Positions 27,006 to 35,754 of a DNA stretch of 64,000 bases are shown here, piece by piece. This stretch comes from Vogesella mureinivorans (lineage in GTDB: Bacteria > Pseudomonadota > Gammaproteobacteria > Burkholderiales > Chromobacteriaceae). The first letter of the stretch is position 1; the number at the start of each line of letters is the position of its first letter. The stretch is taken from positions 1-64,000 of the forward strand of contig NZ_VMTV02000134.1 in assembly GCF_007644035.1 (NCBI RefSeq), written 5' to 3'. Position numbers and translations under genes: made by a program. The notes beneath the pieces were generated by a model that had not been told where the DNA came from, searched no databases, and was given only the letters and a program-made list of their open reading frames with translations.

Positions 27006-28241
27006 CTAATCAATCTGCTGCGCCACCCCACGGAAAACACGCTGCTTCAGCGGGTTGGTGCCCAGGCCGTACACGATTTCCGCCGGGTGCTCGATGTCCC
27101 ACAGCAGCAGGTCGGCCACATAGCCTGCGGCCAACTTGCCGTGGCTGGCCGCTCGGCCCAGCGCCTGCGCGGCGTGGCGGGTGGTGCCGAGCACGGCTTC
27201 TTCCGGCGTCAGGCCGAACAGCACGCAGGCCTGGTTCATGGCCAGACGGATGGAGGCAAACGGGCTGGTGCCGGGGTTCAGGTCGGTGGATACCGCCATA
27301 GCCACGCCAGCAGCGCGCAGCTTGTCCACCGGCGGCTTTTGCGTTTCGCGCAAAAAGTAATACGCACCGGGCAGCAGCACGGCCACGGTGCCGGCCTGCG
27401 CCATGGCGGCCACGCCGGCGTCGTCCAGGTATTCGATGTGGTCGGCCGACAGGCCGCCAAACTCGGCCACCAGCGCGGCGCCGTGCAGGTTGGACAGCTG
27501 CTCCACATGGCCTTTCAGCTGCAGGCCGTGGGCGCGGGCGGCGTCGAATACGCGGCGGGTTTGCGCCGGCGAAAAGCCCACCCCTTCGCAGAACACATCC
27601 ACCGCTTCGGCCAGGCCTTCGGCAGCGGCGGCCGGCACGATGGTGTGGCACACGTAATCGATGTAGGCGTCGGCCTGGCCGGCGTATTCCGGCGGCAGCG
27701 CGTGCGCCGACAGCAGCGTGGTGGCGACCTCTACCGGCAGCGCAGCGGCCAGGCGGCGGGCGGCGCGCAGCTGTTTCAGCTCGTCGGCCAGCGTCAGGCC
27801 GTAGCCGGACTTGATCTCTACCGTGGTGACGCCTTCTTTCATCAGCGCTTTCAGGCGCGGCAGGCTGGCCAGCGCCAGCTCGTCCTCGTCCAGGCTGCGG
27901 GTGGCGCGCACGGTGGAAATGATGCCGCCGCCTTCGGCCGCGATTTGCTGGTAGGGCACGCCGGTAAGGCGTTTTTCCCATTCCGCCGCGCGGTTGCCGC
28001 CGTACACCAGGTGGGTATGGCAGTCGATAAAGCCCGGCGTGATCCAGCGGCCTTGCGCGTCGACTATCTCGCCTGCGCCAGCAAACGCCTGCAGTGCCTC
28101 GGCCTGCGGCAGCACGGCGTGGATGCGGCCATCCTGCAGCCACAGTGCGTGGCCTTCCAGCGCACCGTAGGGCGCAGGGTTGGCCGCATCGCAGGTGGCG
28201 AGTCGGGCGTTGATCCACAGGGTGTGGCGGGGCTGGTGCAT
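27006..28241 (-). CDS. hutI: Imidazolonepropionase
   Basis: A 411-residue amidohydrolase that opens 4-imidazolone-5-propionate to N-formimino-L-glutamate. The metal site motif DCHTHLVYGGNRAAEW lies near residue 70, KSGYGL at about 145, and LKGHVEQLS and STDLNPGTSP carry further ligands. Family length is normal. Start 28241 gives MHQPRHTLWINARLAT; upstream sequence is promoter DNA with a HutC-type operator. First gene of the hutI-G-U-H operon. Confidence 0.96.
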   Translation of the reverse strand: MHQPRHTLWINARLATCDAANPAPYGALEGHALWLQDGRIHAVLPQAEALQAFAGAGEIVDAQGRWITPGFIDCHTHLVYGGNRAAEWEKRLTGVPYQQIAAEGGGIISTVRATRSLDEDELALASLPRLKALMKEGVTTVEIKSGYGLTLADELKQLRAARRLAAALPVEVATTLLSAHALPPEYAGQADAYIDYVCHTIVPAAAAEGLAEAVDVFCEGVGFSPAQTRRVFDAARAHGLQLKGHVEQLSNLHGAALVAEFGGLSADHIEYLDDAGVAAMAQAGTVAVLLPGAYYFLRETQKPPVDKLRAAGVAMAVSTDLNPGTSPFASIRLAMNQACVLFGLTPEEAVLGTTRHAAQALGRAASHGKLAAGYVADLLLWDIEHPAEIVYGLGTNPLKQRVFRGVAQQID

Positions 28242-28266
28242 GGCTGGGTCCGCTTGACTGATTAAT

Positions 28267-28276
28267 TGTATATACA
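28267..28276. promoter_or_regulatory. HutC-type operator in front of hutI
   Basis: Perfect palindrome TGTATATACA, the core of known HutC sites, 26 bases ahead of the hutI start codon. It overlaps a candidate -10, so bound HutC would block transcription; urocanate should release it. Confidence 0.8.
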
Positions 28277-28303
28277 TTTAGACCATGCGTAGCCAGCCGT
28301 CAA
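28275..28303 (-). promoter_or_regulatory. Candidate promoter of the hut operon
   Basis: On the minus strand TTGACG (28298-28303), a 17-base spacer and TAAATG (28275-28280). The -35 is good, the -10 poor. Overlap with the operator fits repression by HutC. Confidence 0.4.
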
Positions 28304-28360
28304 GCAGTGTTTTTCCTTGCACCGCAGCATGCGTCGTGGCTTTAACAGGAAAAAACCCAT

Positions 28361-28396
28361 AAAAAACAGCAGGTCATGCGTGAACATGGCCTGCTG
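28361..28396 (-). terminator. Terminator of the AraC-type gene upstream of hutI
   Basis: CAGCAGGTCATG (28367-28378) and CATGGCCTGCTG (28385-28396) pair with one G-T wobble; on the minus strand six T follow. It lies between the two HutC-type operators and separates the regulator gene from the hut operon. Confidence 0.75.
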
Positions 28397-28412
28397 GCGG
28401 GTACGCTACAAA

Positions 28413-28422
28413 TGTATATACA
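28413..28422. promoter_or_regulatory. Second HutC-type operator, abutting the AraC-type stop codon
   Basis: AAATGTATATACATTT (28410-28425) is a perfect 16-base palindrome containing TGTATATACA, and it overlaps the stop codon of the upstream gene. It is 137 bases from the first operator between the palindrome centres (146 from first base to first base). Two sites at this distance could be bridged by HutC. Confidence 0.7.
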
Positions 28423-28423
28423 T

Positions 28424-29347
28424 TTACGCCATCATGGCGCTGCCCTGCTGCCGGCGATACTGGCCGGGGCTGTAGCCGGTGGTGCGCTTGAAGGCGCGGC
28501 TGAAGGCGACTTCACTGTCGTAGCCGGTTTGCTCGGCAATGCGTACCAGCGGCAGCGGGCTGTCGCGCAGCAGGCAGGCGGCCTGGTGCATGCGCCAGCG
28601 CGTCAGGTAGCTGGCCGGGCTATCGCCGACCACGGCGCGAAAATACAGGGCAAAACGCGAGCGCGACATGCCCGCCAGGCTAGCCATGTCGGCCAATAGC
28701 CAGCGCTTGGCCGGGGCTTGCTGGATGGCGTGCAACAAGGGGGACAGGCGGGCGTCCGACAGCGCGGCCAGCCAGCCGGGGCGGTGATCGCTGCCTTCGC
28801 AGTAGCGGCGTACCGCCTGGATGAACAGCACATCGGCCAGCCGGCTGATGACCTGCCAGGCACCGGGGCGCGGCTGGCGGCTTTCCAGCATCATCAGCTG
28901 CAAGGTGGCGGCCAACAGTGGCGCGCGCTCTGCATCGTGCGGCAGCAGCATCAGGCCGGGCAGCTCGGCGAGCAGATGCGCCACCGACGGCTGCTCGAAC
29001 ACGAAACGCCCGGCCAGCACCAGCGACTGCGGGCCGCTGCCGCCCAGTACCACATTGTGCTTGTAGCCTTCGCCAAACAGCTCGCTGCAACGCTGGCAGG
29101 GGGTGTCCGGTGCATCCTGCAGCACGAAAGGCACCCCTTCGCGCACCAGAAAGCTGTCGCCGGCCTGCAGGCACACCGGCGCGCCCAGCGCCGGGGAGGA
29201 CAGCCAGGCACTGCCTTGCGCCAGCAGCACAAAACGGCTGTGGTGATCGTGATGAAAATGGATGCCCCAGGGGGCGCCCGCGTGCAAATGCGCATACAGC
29301 GCGCTTTGCAGCTTCATGCTGTCCAGCAGGTGGTCTAGCGGGCTCAT
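28424..29347 (-). CDS. AraC-family regulator with cupin_6-type domain
   Basis: A 307-residue regulator. N-terminal cupin-like domain (about 15-190) with IHFHHDHHSRFVLLAQGSAW; it contains the paired cysteines CQRCSELF near residue 85, which also occur in cupin_6 AraC proteins. C-terminal AraC DNA-binding domain (about 200-300; MASLAGMSRSRFALYFRAVV, then IAEQTGYDSEVAFSRAFKRT). The gene is divergent from an MDR oxidoreductase gene with about 105 bases between the starts, so that gene is its likely target. It is separated from hut by a terminator and is probably not part of histidine metabolism. Confidence 0.88.
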   Translation of the reverse strand: MSPLDHLLDSMKLQSALYAHLHAGAPWGIHFHHDHHSRFVLLAQGSAWLSSPALGAPVCLQAGDSFLVREGVPFVLQDAPDTPCQRCSELFGEGYKHNVVLGGSGPQSLVLAGRFVFEQPSVAHLLAELPGLMLLPHDAERAPLLAATLQLMMLESRQPRPGAWQVISRLADVLFIQAVRRYCEGSDHRPGWLAALSDARLSPLLHAIQQAPAKRWLLADMASLAGMSRSRFALYFRAVVGDSPASYLTRWRMHQAACLLRDSPLPLVRIAEQTGYDSEVAFSRAFKRTTGYSPGQYRRQQGSAMMA

Positions 29348-29452
29348 AGGGCGTACTTTCGGGACGAATGGTGATGAAATCAGGCCGGATAGTCATTCAT
29401 TGTATTGCCTGCCCGGCTTAAGGTGGGGGCTCAATTTGCCAAGGAGCACAAG

Positions 29453-30463
29453 ATGACTGCATACCGTTTGCTGGGCAGTGGCCAGGATGGCCGGTTTACC
29501 CGCGAAGATGACGTGCCGCGCCCGCCGCGCCACGACGAAGTGCTGCTGAGGGTGCACGCCAGCGCGCTGAACTTCCGTGATGTGGCCTTGCTACAGGGCT
29601 GGTACCCGCTGCCACGACAGGATGGCTTGATCCAGCTGACCGACGCCGCGGCAGAGGTGCTGGAAACCGGCAGTGAAGTGAGCCGCTTTGTTACTGGCGA
29701 CCGCGTGTGCAGCACCTTTTTCCCCGGCTGGTTTGGCGGCAGCTTTCCGGCCAGCAGTGCCCGCCGGCAATACGGCACCCAGCTGGACGGCTGGATGTGC
29801 CAGTACAAGACAGTCCGGGCGGAAGACCTGGTGCGCCTGCCCGCGCACCTGAGTTACCGCGAAGGCGCTACCCTGCCCTGCGCCGCGCTCACGGCCTGGA
29901 ACGCGCTGCATGGCCGTTACCCGGTGGGCCCCGGCGATGTGGTGCTGACCCAGGGCACCGGCGGGGTCGCCCTGTTTGCGCTGCAGTTTGCCCGCATGCT
30001 GGGTGCCAGCGTGATTGCCACCACCTCGGGCGACACCAAGGCTGCACTGCTGCACCAGCTGGGGGCCACGCACGTGATCAATTACCGCAGCACGCCAGAC
30101 TGGGGCTTGGCCGCACGCGAGCTGACAGGCGGCGTGGGGGTAAACCGTATTGTGGAGATTGGTGGCCCGGGCACCCTGGCACAATCACTGCAGGCGGTGG
30201 CCAACGAGGGCGAAATCGCGCTGGTGGGCTTTGTGGCGCCCGGCCAGCCACAGGTGGATTTCATGCAGCTGTTCATGAGCGGGGCCATGGTGCGCCGCAT
30301 CAATGTGGGCAACCGGCTGGAGTTCGAGTGCATGAATGCGGCCATCAGCCAGCATGGCCTGCACCCGGTGCTGGACCAGGATTTCGCGCTGGATGACCAC
30401 GCCCAAGCGTTTGAGCGGCTGATGTCGGGCGGCCATAGCGGCAAGGTGACCTTGCGGCACTAA
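29453..30463 (+). CDS. Zinc-independent MDR-family NAD(P)-dependent oxidoreductase
   Basis: A 336-residue quinone oxidoreductase/alcohol dehydrogenase-like protein. The GroES-like domain has SALNFRDVALLQG, where zinc alcohol dehydrogenases would have a Cys ligand, and the structural-zinc Cys cluster is missing, so it is not a zinc enzyme. The Rossmann domain reads TQGTGGVALFALQFARMLGA. The C-terminus (SGGHSGKVTLRH) is family-typical. AAGGAG lies nine bases before the ATG at 29453. The substrate is unknown. It is divergent from the AraC-type regulator, which probably controls it. Confidence 0.85.
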   Translation: MTAYRLLGSGQDGRFTREDDVPRPPRHDEVLLRVHASALNFRDVALLQGWYPLPRQDGLIQLTDAAAEVLETGSEVSRFVTGDRVCSTFFPGWFGGSFPASSARRQYGTQLDGWMCQYKTVRAEDLVRLPAHLSYREGATLPCAALTAWNALHGRYPVGPGDVVLTQGTGGVALFALQFARMLGASVIATTSGDTKAALLHQLGATHVINYRSTPDWGLAARELTGGVGVNRIVEIGGPGTLAQSLQAVANEGEIALVGFVAPGQPQVDFMQLFMSGAMVRRINVGNRLEFECMNAAISQHGLHPVLDQDFALDDHAQAFERLMSGGHSGKVTLRH

Positions 30464-30508
30464 ACATGGCAACACTAGGCCTGGCAGCACTCAGCGCGCC
30501 GGCCAAGC

Positions 30509-31234
30509 CTACTTGCGTACCCTGGTCTGCGAGCGCAGCTTGTACTTGCTGCCGGGGTGCAGCAAGCGGGCAAAGCTCACCAGGTGCTTGCCGGACCAGG
30601 TACGGCGCAGCACGCGCAGGCAGGGCTCCGGCAGCGCGAGCGCCAGCAGCTGCTGCTCGTCGGTGCCGGGCAGCACCGCCTCGACCGTGTGTTCCACGTC
30701 GGTGAGCGGGCAGGTGCGCATCAGGTAGGCGTTGGGGGTTTCCTGATTGAAGGCCTGCGCCAGGTAGTCGGGCGCCCACTGCGGGTTCACGTAGCGGTCT
30801 TCGATCTGGATAGGGCTGTCGTCTTCGTGATGCACGATCAGCGAATGGAACACCGCCGCACCGGCGGCCATGCCCAGGCGCAGGGCCACTTCTTCGCTGG
30901 CCGGCTCGGCGCGGGCAAACAGCACCTGTGCACGGTAGGCGTGGCCGCGCAGGGCGATTTCCTCGGCAATATTGTTCACGTCCAGCAGCGGCGACTCGGC
31001 CTTGCGCTCGGCCACATAGGTGCCGTCGCCAGCGTAACGCAGCAGCACACCGGCCTCGGCCAGGTCGCGGATGGCCTTGTTCACTGTCATGCGCGACACG
31101 CCAAACTGGCGCGCCAGCTCTACCTCGGGCGGGATCTTGGCACCAGGCGCAAAGGTGCGCTGTTTGATGCCGTCGAGGATGTAATCGCGGATGCGCAGGA
31201 AATGGGGTTTGGCGGCGGGTTTGGGCGTGCTCAT
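30509..31234 (-). CDS. hutC: Histidine utilisation repressor
   Basis: A 241-residue GntR-family repressor of the HutC subfamily. Winged helix-turn-helix at about 10-75 (PGAKIPPEVELARQFGVSRM, then TVNKAIRDLAEAG), UTRA effector domain at about 95-235 that in HutC binds urocanate (QIEDRYVNPQWAPDY is conserved). The two TGTATATACA palindromes at 28267 and 28413 are the expected targets. Start 31234 (MSTPKP) is chosen over a GTG seven codons upstream. It is detached from the operon by two unrelated genes but on the same strand. Confidence 0.93.
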   Translation of the reverse strand: MSTPKPAAKPHFLRIRDYILDGIKQRTFAPGAKIPPEVELARQFGVSRMTVNKAIRDLAEAGVLLRYAGDGTYVAERKAESPLLDVNNIAEEIALRGHAYRAQVLFARAEPASEEVALRLGMAAGAAVFHSLIVHHEDDSPIQIEDRYVNPQWAPDYLAQAFNQETPNAYLMRTCPLTDVEHTVEAVLPGTDEQQLLALALPEPCLRVLRRTWSGKHLVSFARLLHPGSKYKLRSQTRVRK

Positions 31235-31367
31235 GCCGCGATTGTAACGCGGCACTGGTCAAAGCGCTTGTCAGCGGTTAGCTTAATGCTGCATGACAAA
31301 GCATGCACAGCGGCACGGTGCTTCGTGCCTGCCCTGGCCCACGCCCACCTTTGCAGATGGAATTGCC

Positions 31368-32234
31368 ATGAGTCACCCCGTACACCCCGATCTGTTACCC
31401 GCTGGCGTACGCGCCATCGAGCTGGCCCCTGGCGTACCCGGCCTGGCATTTACCCACCCCGCCTTTACCGCCACCCTCAGCCTGTATGGTGGCCAGCTGC
31501 TGGGCTATACCCCGCACGGCGGCCAACCTTTGTTTTACCTGTCCCCCACGGCGCTACTGCAGCCGGGCAAGGCCATACGCGGCGGCGTGCCGCTGTGCTG
31601 GCCGTGGTTTGGTAAACATGGCAGCGACGCCAGCCAGCCGCAGCACGGCGTGGCACGCACCGCGCTGTGGACGGTAAACGCCATCGCCCGCAGCGAGCTG
31701 GGGTTTCACGTGAAACTGAACGGCCCGCGCCACGGCGAGCTGTCGTCCAGCCTGAGCCTGGTACTGGGCGACAGCGTGGACATGGCGCTGACCACCCGTA
31801 ACCACGGCAAGACCGTGGCCACGGTGAGCGCGGCGCTGCACAGCTATATTGCCGTGGGCGATATCCGCCAAATCAGCCTGGCCGGCCTGGAAAACGCCCC
31901 TCTCCACGACAAGCTGACCGACAGCCACGGCACCCTGCCCGCCAGCCCGTGGCGCTTTGAGGGCCCGACCGACGCCGTGGTCGCCAGCGGTGCCGCCACC
32001 GTGCTACACGATACTGCCTGGCAGCGCACGGTCAGCATCAAGCCCAGTGGCTCGGACAGCACCGTGGTGTGGACCCCGTGGGCCACAGGCGCTGCCGAGC
32101 TGGCCGACATGCCGGACGACGGCTGGCAGCACTTTGTGTGCGTAGAGGCAGCCAATGCCGGTGCGGACAGCCGCCAGATCGCCCCGGGTGACAGCCATAC
32201 ACTAAGCCAGCATTTGCACGTAGCGGGGGTATAA
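31368..32234 (+). CDS. yeaD: D-hexose-6-phosphate mutarotase (aldose 1-epimerase family)
   Basis: A 288-residue enzyme interconverting alpha and beta anomers of hexose 6-phosphates. The YeaD pattern is clear: FTATLSLYGGQLLGY, then LYLSP-like FYLSPTALLQPGKAIRGG, VPLCWPWFG, and HGVARTALW with the conserved His-Gly; VWTPWATG and FVCVEAAN near the C-terminus. Length fits the family. The start ATG is at 31368; the in-frame upstream ORF lacks family similarity. Divergent from hutC. Confidence 0.93.
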   Translation: MSHPVHPDLLPAGVRAIELAPGVPGLAFTHPAFTATLSLYGGQLLGYTPHGGQPLFYLSPTALLQPGKAIRGGVPLCWPWFGKHGSDASQPQHGVARTALWTVNAIARSELGFHVKLNGPRHGELSSSLSLVLGDSVDMALTTRNHGKTVATVSAALHSYIAVGDIRQISLAGLENAPLHDKLTDSHGTLPASPWRFEGPTDAVVASGAATVLHDTAWQRTVSIKPSGSDSTVVWTPWATGAAELADMPDDGWQHFVCVEAANAGADSRQIAPGDSHTLSQHLHVAGV

Positions 32235-32273
32235 TCAGCGTTTGCCTCACCGCCGGATACCACGAGTAACAGC

Positions 32274-32855
32274 ATGATCCAACCCGACCGCCTGGACCGT
32301 TTCTTTCCCATTACCTACCCCAATGGCACCACGGTAAGCCGTTTTGCCAAGCATTGCCCGCACTGCAAGCAGCTGGTGAAAGCATCGGCAATGGAAGGCA
32401 TGGCCCTGCTGCTGAAAGACAAGGTATTCGTGCTGGCCGACGGCCACTGCCCGCACTGTCAGCACAGCTTTGTGGTGAAGTGTGTGATCGACGAATACAA
32501 GCAGGTACACGCCGTGGGCCTGCCGGTATTTTTGTACCGCATGATGCTGCAGTGGGGCGCGCGCAAACACGTGCAGACGTTCCGCCAGCAAAGCGACTGG
32601 CGCCTGGCCCAGCAAGAGGTGGAAACACCGGCCAGCGAGCCCGCCGCGCCGCGTGGTACCCAGCTGGCAGACAGCGCCATGGTGCAGAAGTCGGAAGAAA
32701 TCCTGGGTAACTTCATGGGCCAGCCCATTCACGCCTGGATCATGAACAACGGCCAACGCCTGGTATACGAACGGGCGGTACCGCCGGGTGGCAGCTTTCA
32801 GCTGGCCGAGCAGGAAGTGCTGTTTGAAAAACGCCTGATCTACCGCCCGGCCTGA
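32274..32855 (+). CDS. Small protein with two CPHC motifs (zinc-ribbon-like)
   Basis: A 193-residue protein of unknown function. AKHCPHCKQLVK (about residues 25-36) and GHCPHCQHSF (about 57-66) form two Cys-Pro-His-Cys pairs spaced like a zinc ribbon. The rest is soluble, with a hydrophobic patch near VGLPVFLYRMMLQW and a Gln/Ala/Pro linker around 115-130. It follows the mutarotase gene by 39 bases on the same strand and ends in a strong terminator, so they may form an operon. A redox role through the CxxC-like pairs is possible but unproven. Confidence 0.65.
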   Translation: MIQPDRLDRFFPITYPNGTTVSRFAKHCPHCKQLVKASAMEGMALLLKDKVFVLADGHCPHCQHSFVVKCVIDEYKQVHAVGLPVFLYRMMLQWGARKHVQTFRQQSDWRLAQQEVETPASEPAAPRGTQLADSAMVQKSEEILGNFMGQPIHAWIMNNGQRLVYERAVPPGGSFQLAEQEVLFEKRLIYRPA

Positions 32856-32871
32856 TACGGCCAGGCACCAT

Positions 32872-32905
32872 AAAAAACCCCGTCAGCTTGCTGGCGGGGT
32901 TTTTT
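32872..32905. terminator. Bidirectional rho-independent terminator
   Basis: AAAAAACCCCGTCAG, a short loop and CTGGCGGGGTTTTTT form a 15-bp stem with A- and T-runs, serving the plus-strand CPHC gene (stop 32855) and the minus-strand acetyltransferase (stop 32943). Confidence 0.9.
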
Positions 32906-32942
32906 CTTGCGGGTAGGCAAAAGGGGGGCGGCGGGCAGGCGC

Positions 32943-33473
32943 TTAATTCAGGCGTATCCGGTAGACACAGCTGGCGTCATCCGGCCAGCTCTGCACCATC
33001 CCCAGGCGCTGGCACAGGCGACGTGCGGCATGGTTGGCCGCAGCGGTACAGGCGTACACCTCCTGCGCACCGTAGGGGCCAAACGCCAGCGATAACATGC
33101 TGTCGGTGGCTTCGGTATACAAACCCAGCCCCAGCCAGTCCGGGTGGCCCCAAAAGCCCAGCTCCCAGCATTGCGCGCTACGCAGGTGCAGCTCGCAACA
33201 GCCCACGATCTCGCCCCCCAGCCAAAGCAGGGCAATCTTGTCCTGCGCTTGCGGCCACACCAGCGCCACCTTGCGACACCAGGCTTCGCAGGCATCGGCG
33301 TGTTGCGGCGGCTGCGCCCACGGCAGGCTGTCCGGAAAACAGCGCAGCAGCGGCAGGCTGGCCTCGATGGCGGCCTGCAATGCGGCGCCGTCGCCCGGCT
33401 GCGGGGCGGCCAGGCGCAGGCGGCTGGTATAGACCCCGTCCAGCAAGGGGTCGGCTAAGGGGTAATGCGGCAT
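32943..33473 (-). CDS. GNAT-family N-acetyltransferase, RimJ/RimL-like
   Basis: A 176-residue acetyltransferase of the Acetyltransf_3 type. It starts MPHYPLADPLLDGVYTSRLR, carries EIVGCCELHLRS and WELGFWGHPDWLGLGLYTEA, where the acetyl-CoA loop sits, and ends with NHAARRLCQRLGMVQSWPDD. The substrate is unknown; relatives acetylate protein N-termini or small amines. Start 33473 has GGGAGGTGG directly upstream. Monocistronic, between two convergent terminations. Confidence 0.82.
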   Translation of the reverse strand: MPHYPLADPLLDGVYTSRLRLAAPQPGDGAALQAAIEASLPLLRCFPDSLPWAQPPQHADACEAWCRKVALVWPQAQDKIALLWLGGEIVGCCELHLRSAQCWELGFWGHPDWLGLGLYTEATDSMLSLAFGPYGAQEVYACTAAANHAARRLCQRLGMVQSWPDDASCVYRIRLN

Positions 33474-33547
33474 GCCACCTCCCATAAGCGGTATCGCCGC
33501 GCACTGCACGGCGTCTAAGCCTGCCTGCGACGGCGCACCGCGCTGGC

Positions 33548-34795
33548 TTAGCCCAGTGTGTCTGCGATCAGGCTGGCAATACGTTCACTGGCGCCGCGGT
33601 GGGCGGCGGTAAAGGCCAGGCCGGCCTGGCGCATGTGCTGGCGGGCATCAGCATCGGCCAGCAGCTGCAGTGCCGCTGCCACCAGCTGGCTGGCATCGTG
33701 CACCTGGCACGCTGCGCCCGCCTGTAGGGCCAGCGCGCTGGCCTCGGCAAAATTATAGGTGGAGGGCCCCAGGAGTACAGGAATGCCTGCGCTCGCCGGC
33801 TCGATCAGGTTCTGCGCGCCAAAATCCAGCAGCGAGCCGCCAACAAAGGCCACATCGGCGGCGGCGTAGTAGGCAAACAGCTCGCCCATGCTGTCGCCCA
33901 CCCACACCTGGGTGTCGGCGGCCACCGCGGCCTGGTCGCTACGGCGCTGTACGGCAAAACCCCGGGCTGCGGCCAACTGTGCCGCCTCGGCAAAGCGCTC
34001 GGGGTGGCGTGGCACCAGCACCAGCAGGGCCTGCTGCGGGCCGGCGGCGCGCCAGGCGTCCAGAATCAGCGCTTCTTCGCCATCCCGCGTGCTGGCGCAC
34101 ACCCACACCGGGCGCGTGCCGATGCGGGCACGGAAGGCTTCGCCCAGGGCCAGCTTGTCGGCGGGCGGTGTGAAATCGTACTTGGTGCTGCCGCACACCA
34201 GCGGTGCCGGCGTGCCTAATGCGGCCAACCTGGCGGCGTCGTCGCGGCTTTGCGCGGCCACGGCGTTCAGGCGCTGCAGGGCCGGGCGCACCAGGCGGTG
34301 TATGCGTTGGTAACCGCGGGCGGATTTTTCCGACAGCCGCGCATTCACCAGCAGCACCGGCACCTTGGCGTCGCGGCAGGCGTGGATCATGGCTGGCCAG
34401 ATTTCGGTTTCCATCAGCAGCAGGCAGGCCGGCTGCGCGGCGGCGACGAAACGGCGCATCCAGCGCAGGTTGTCGTACGGCAGGTAATGCACCTGGGCGT
34501 CGGGGTACAGCTCCTGCGCGGTGGCCCGGCCGGTCGGCGTCATCTGGGTAATCAGCAGGCTGGCCTGCGGGTAACGTGCGCGCAGGGCTTTCACCAGCGG
34601 CAGTGCAGCGCGGGTTTCGCCCACCGACACCGCGTGCAGCCAGATCTGCTGCCCGCGTGGCTGCGGCAGGCTGCGGCCAAAGCGCTCGTCCCAGTGTTCA
34701 AGATAAGCCGGCGCCTGGCGGGCGCGCTTTTTCAGGTAACGCTTGATCAGCGGCGTGAGCAGCGGCCACAGGGCGGAATACAGCTGCAGCAGCAT
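33548..34795 (-). CDS. waaA: 3-deoxy-D-manno-octulosonic acid (Kdo) transferase
   Basis: A 415-residue inner-membrane glycosyltransferase (GT30) that attaches Kdo to lipid IVA. N-terminal hydrophobic anchor (LLQLYSALWPLLTPL); HAVSVGETRAALPL carries the catalytic Glu and ITQMTPTGRATA follows. The C-terminal GT-B domain has STRDGEEALI, FVGGSLLDFGAQNLIEPAS and GPSTYNF for CMP-Kdo binding. The ATG at 34795 overlaps the waaC stop by four bases (ATGA); the longer in-frame ORF reads into waaC in another frame and is rejected. Confidence 0.95.
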   Translation of the reverse strand: MLLQLYSALWPLLTPLIKRYLKKRARQAPAYLEHWDERFGRSLPQPRGQQIWLHAVSVGETRAALPLVKALRARYPQASLLITQMTPTGRATAQELYPDAQVHYLPYDNLRWMRRFVAAAQPACLLLMETEIWPAMIHACRDAKVPVLLVNARLSEKSARGYQRIHRLVRPALQRLNAVAAQSRDDAARLAALGTPAPLVCGSTKYDFTPPADKLALGEAFRARIGTRPVWVCASTRDGEEALILDAWRAAGPQQALLVLVPRHPERFAEAAQLAAARGFAVQRRSDQAAVAADTQVWVGDSMGELFAYYAAADVAFVGGSLLDFGAQNLIEPASAGIPVLLGPSTYNFAEASALALQAGAACQVHDASQLVAAALQLLADADARQHMRQAGLAFTAAHRGASERIASLIADTLG

Positions 34796-35754
34796 CAGGC
34801 AGCCCCCCGCACGCGGGCCAGCAGCGCCAGCACCGCGTCCACCGGCGGTACCTGCCCTGCCCGGCCAATGTTGGCCGCACGCGCGGTTTCTACCACGCCG
34901 GTGAGCGCCGGGTCGGTATCGGTATAGATCGCCACCAGGGGCACATCCAGCGCATTGGCCAGATGGGTCAGGCCGGTATCCACCCCCACCACGGCACTGG
35001 CGTGGCCCAGCAGCGCGGCTGCGTCGCGCAGCGGCATGCGCGGCGCCACCAGCGCGCCCGGCATGGCGGCGGCCAACCTTTGTGCTCGCGCCTGTTCGCT
35101 GGCGTTGCCCCACGGCAATACCGCGTACAGCCCTTGCGCCGCCAGCTCGGCCGCCAGTGCCAGCCAGTGCGGCTCGGGCCACAGCTTGCTGTCGCGGCTG
35201 GTGGCATGCAGCAGCACGGCGTAAGGCCCTTGCGGCAGCCAGCCCGGGCGGGCACCGGCGCGGATGCCAAACACCGGCGCGCCGCTGACTTCATAACCGA
35301 AAGCCGCGGCAAACAGGCGGCGGTTGCGCTCGATGGCCGACAGCTGGCGGCCAACGGTGTAGTGGCGCTGGTAAAAGCGTGCGGCCAACGGTTCACGGAT
35401 GCTGGCAGCGTCGTAGCCGGCCAGCGGGCCGTTGGCCAGCCAGCCCGGCAGCGCACTTTTCAACAGGCCTTGCGCGTCCAGCACCAGATCCCAACGCGTG
35501 CTTTGTAATGATGCTTTCAGTGCCGCCATCTGCTGCCAGGTATCGCGCGCCAGCAAATGCTTGCGCCAGCGGCGCCAGGCAATGGGCAGCGTGGCCTGTA
35601 CCTGCGGGTGCAGGCCGGGGATATCCACAAAGGCTTCTTCCGCCAGCCAGGTGATGCGGGTATCGGGCTGGTGTCGTGCCAGGTCGGTGAGTGCCGGCCA
35701 GGTGTGGATAAGGTCGCCCATCGACGATGTGCGCAGCAGGAGGACATTTTTCAT
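34795..35754 (-). CDS. waaC: Lipopolysaccharide heptosyltransferase I
   Basis: A 319-residue GT9-family enzyme that adds the first heptose to the Kdo of the LPS inner core. The N-terminus MKNVLLLRTSSMGDLIHTWP and the C-terminal GVDTGLTHLANALDVPLVAI are WaaC signatures (the Asp-Thr-Gly-Leu-Thr-His acceptor loop). Length is as usual. Start 35754 is set by the conserved N-terminus. A perfect DnaA box (35703-35711) lies within its first codons. It is translationally coupled to waaA, and a further LPS-type glycosyltransferase is divergent. Confidence 0.94.
   Translation of the reverse strand: MKNVLLLRTSSMGDLIHTWPALTDLARHQPDTRITWLAEEAFVDIPGLHPQVQATLPIAWRRWRKHLLARDTWQQMAALKASLQSTRWDLVLDAQGLLKSALPGWLANGPLAGYDAASIREPLAARFYQRHYTVGRQLSAIERNRRLFAAAFGYEVSGAPVFGIRAGARPGWLPQGPYAVLLHATSRDSKLWPEPHWLALAAELAAQGLYAVLPWGNASEQARAQRLAAAMPGALVAPRMPLRDAAALLGHASAVVGVDTGLTHLANALDVPLVAIYTDTDPALTGVVETARAANIGRAGQVPPVDAVLALLARVRGAA

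Noticed and set aside
32214-32235. TTGCAC...TATAAT promoter before the CPHC gene
   Set aside because: The spacing is only ten bases, too short for sigma-70, and TATAAT overlaps the mutarotase stop codon.
33548-35182. 544-residue form of WaaA
   Set aside because: The extra N-terminus reads waaC in the wrong frame; the membrane anchor start at 34795 fits the family.
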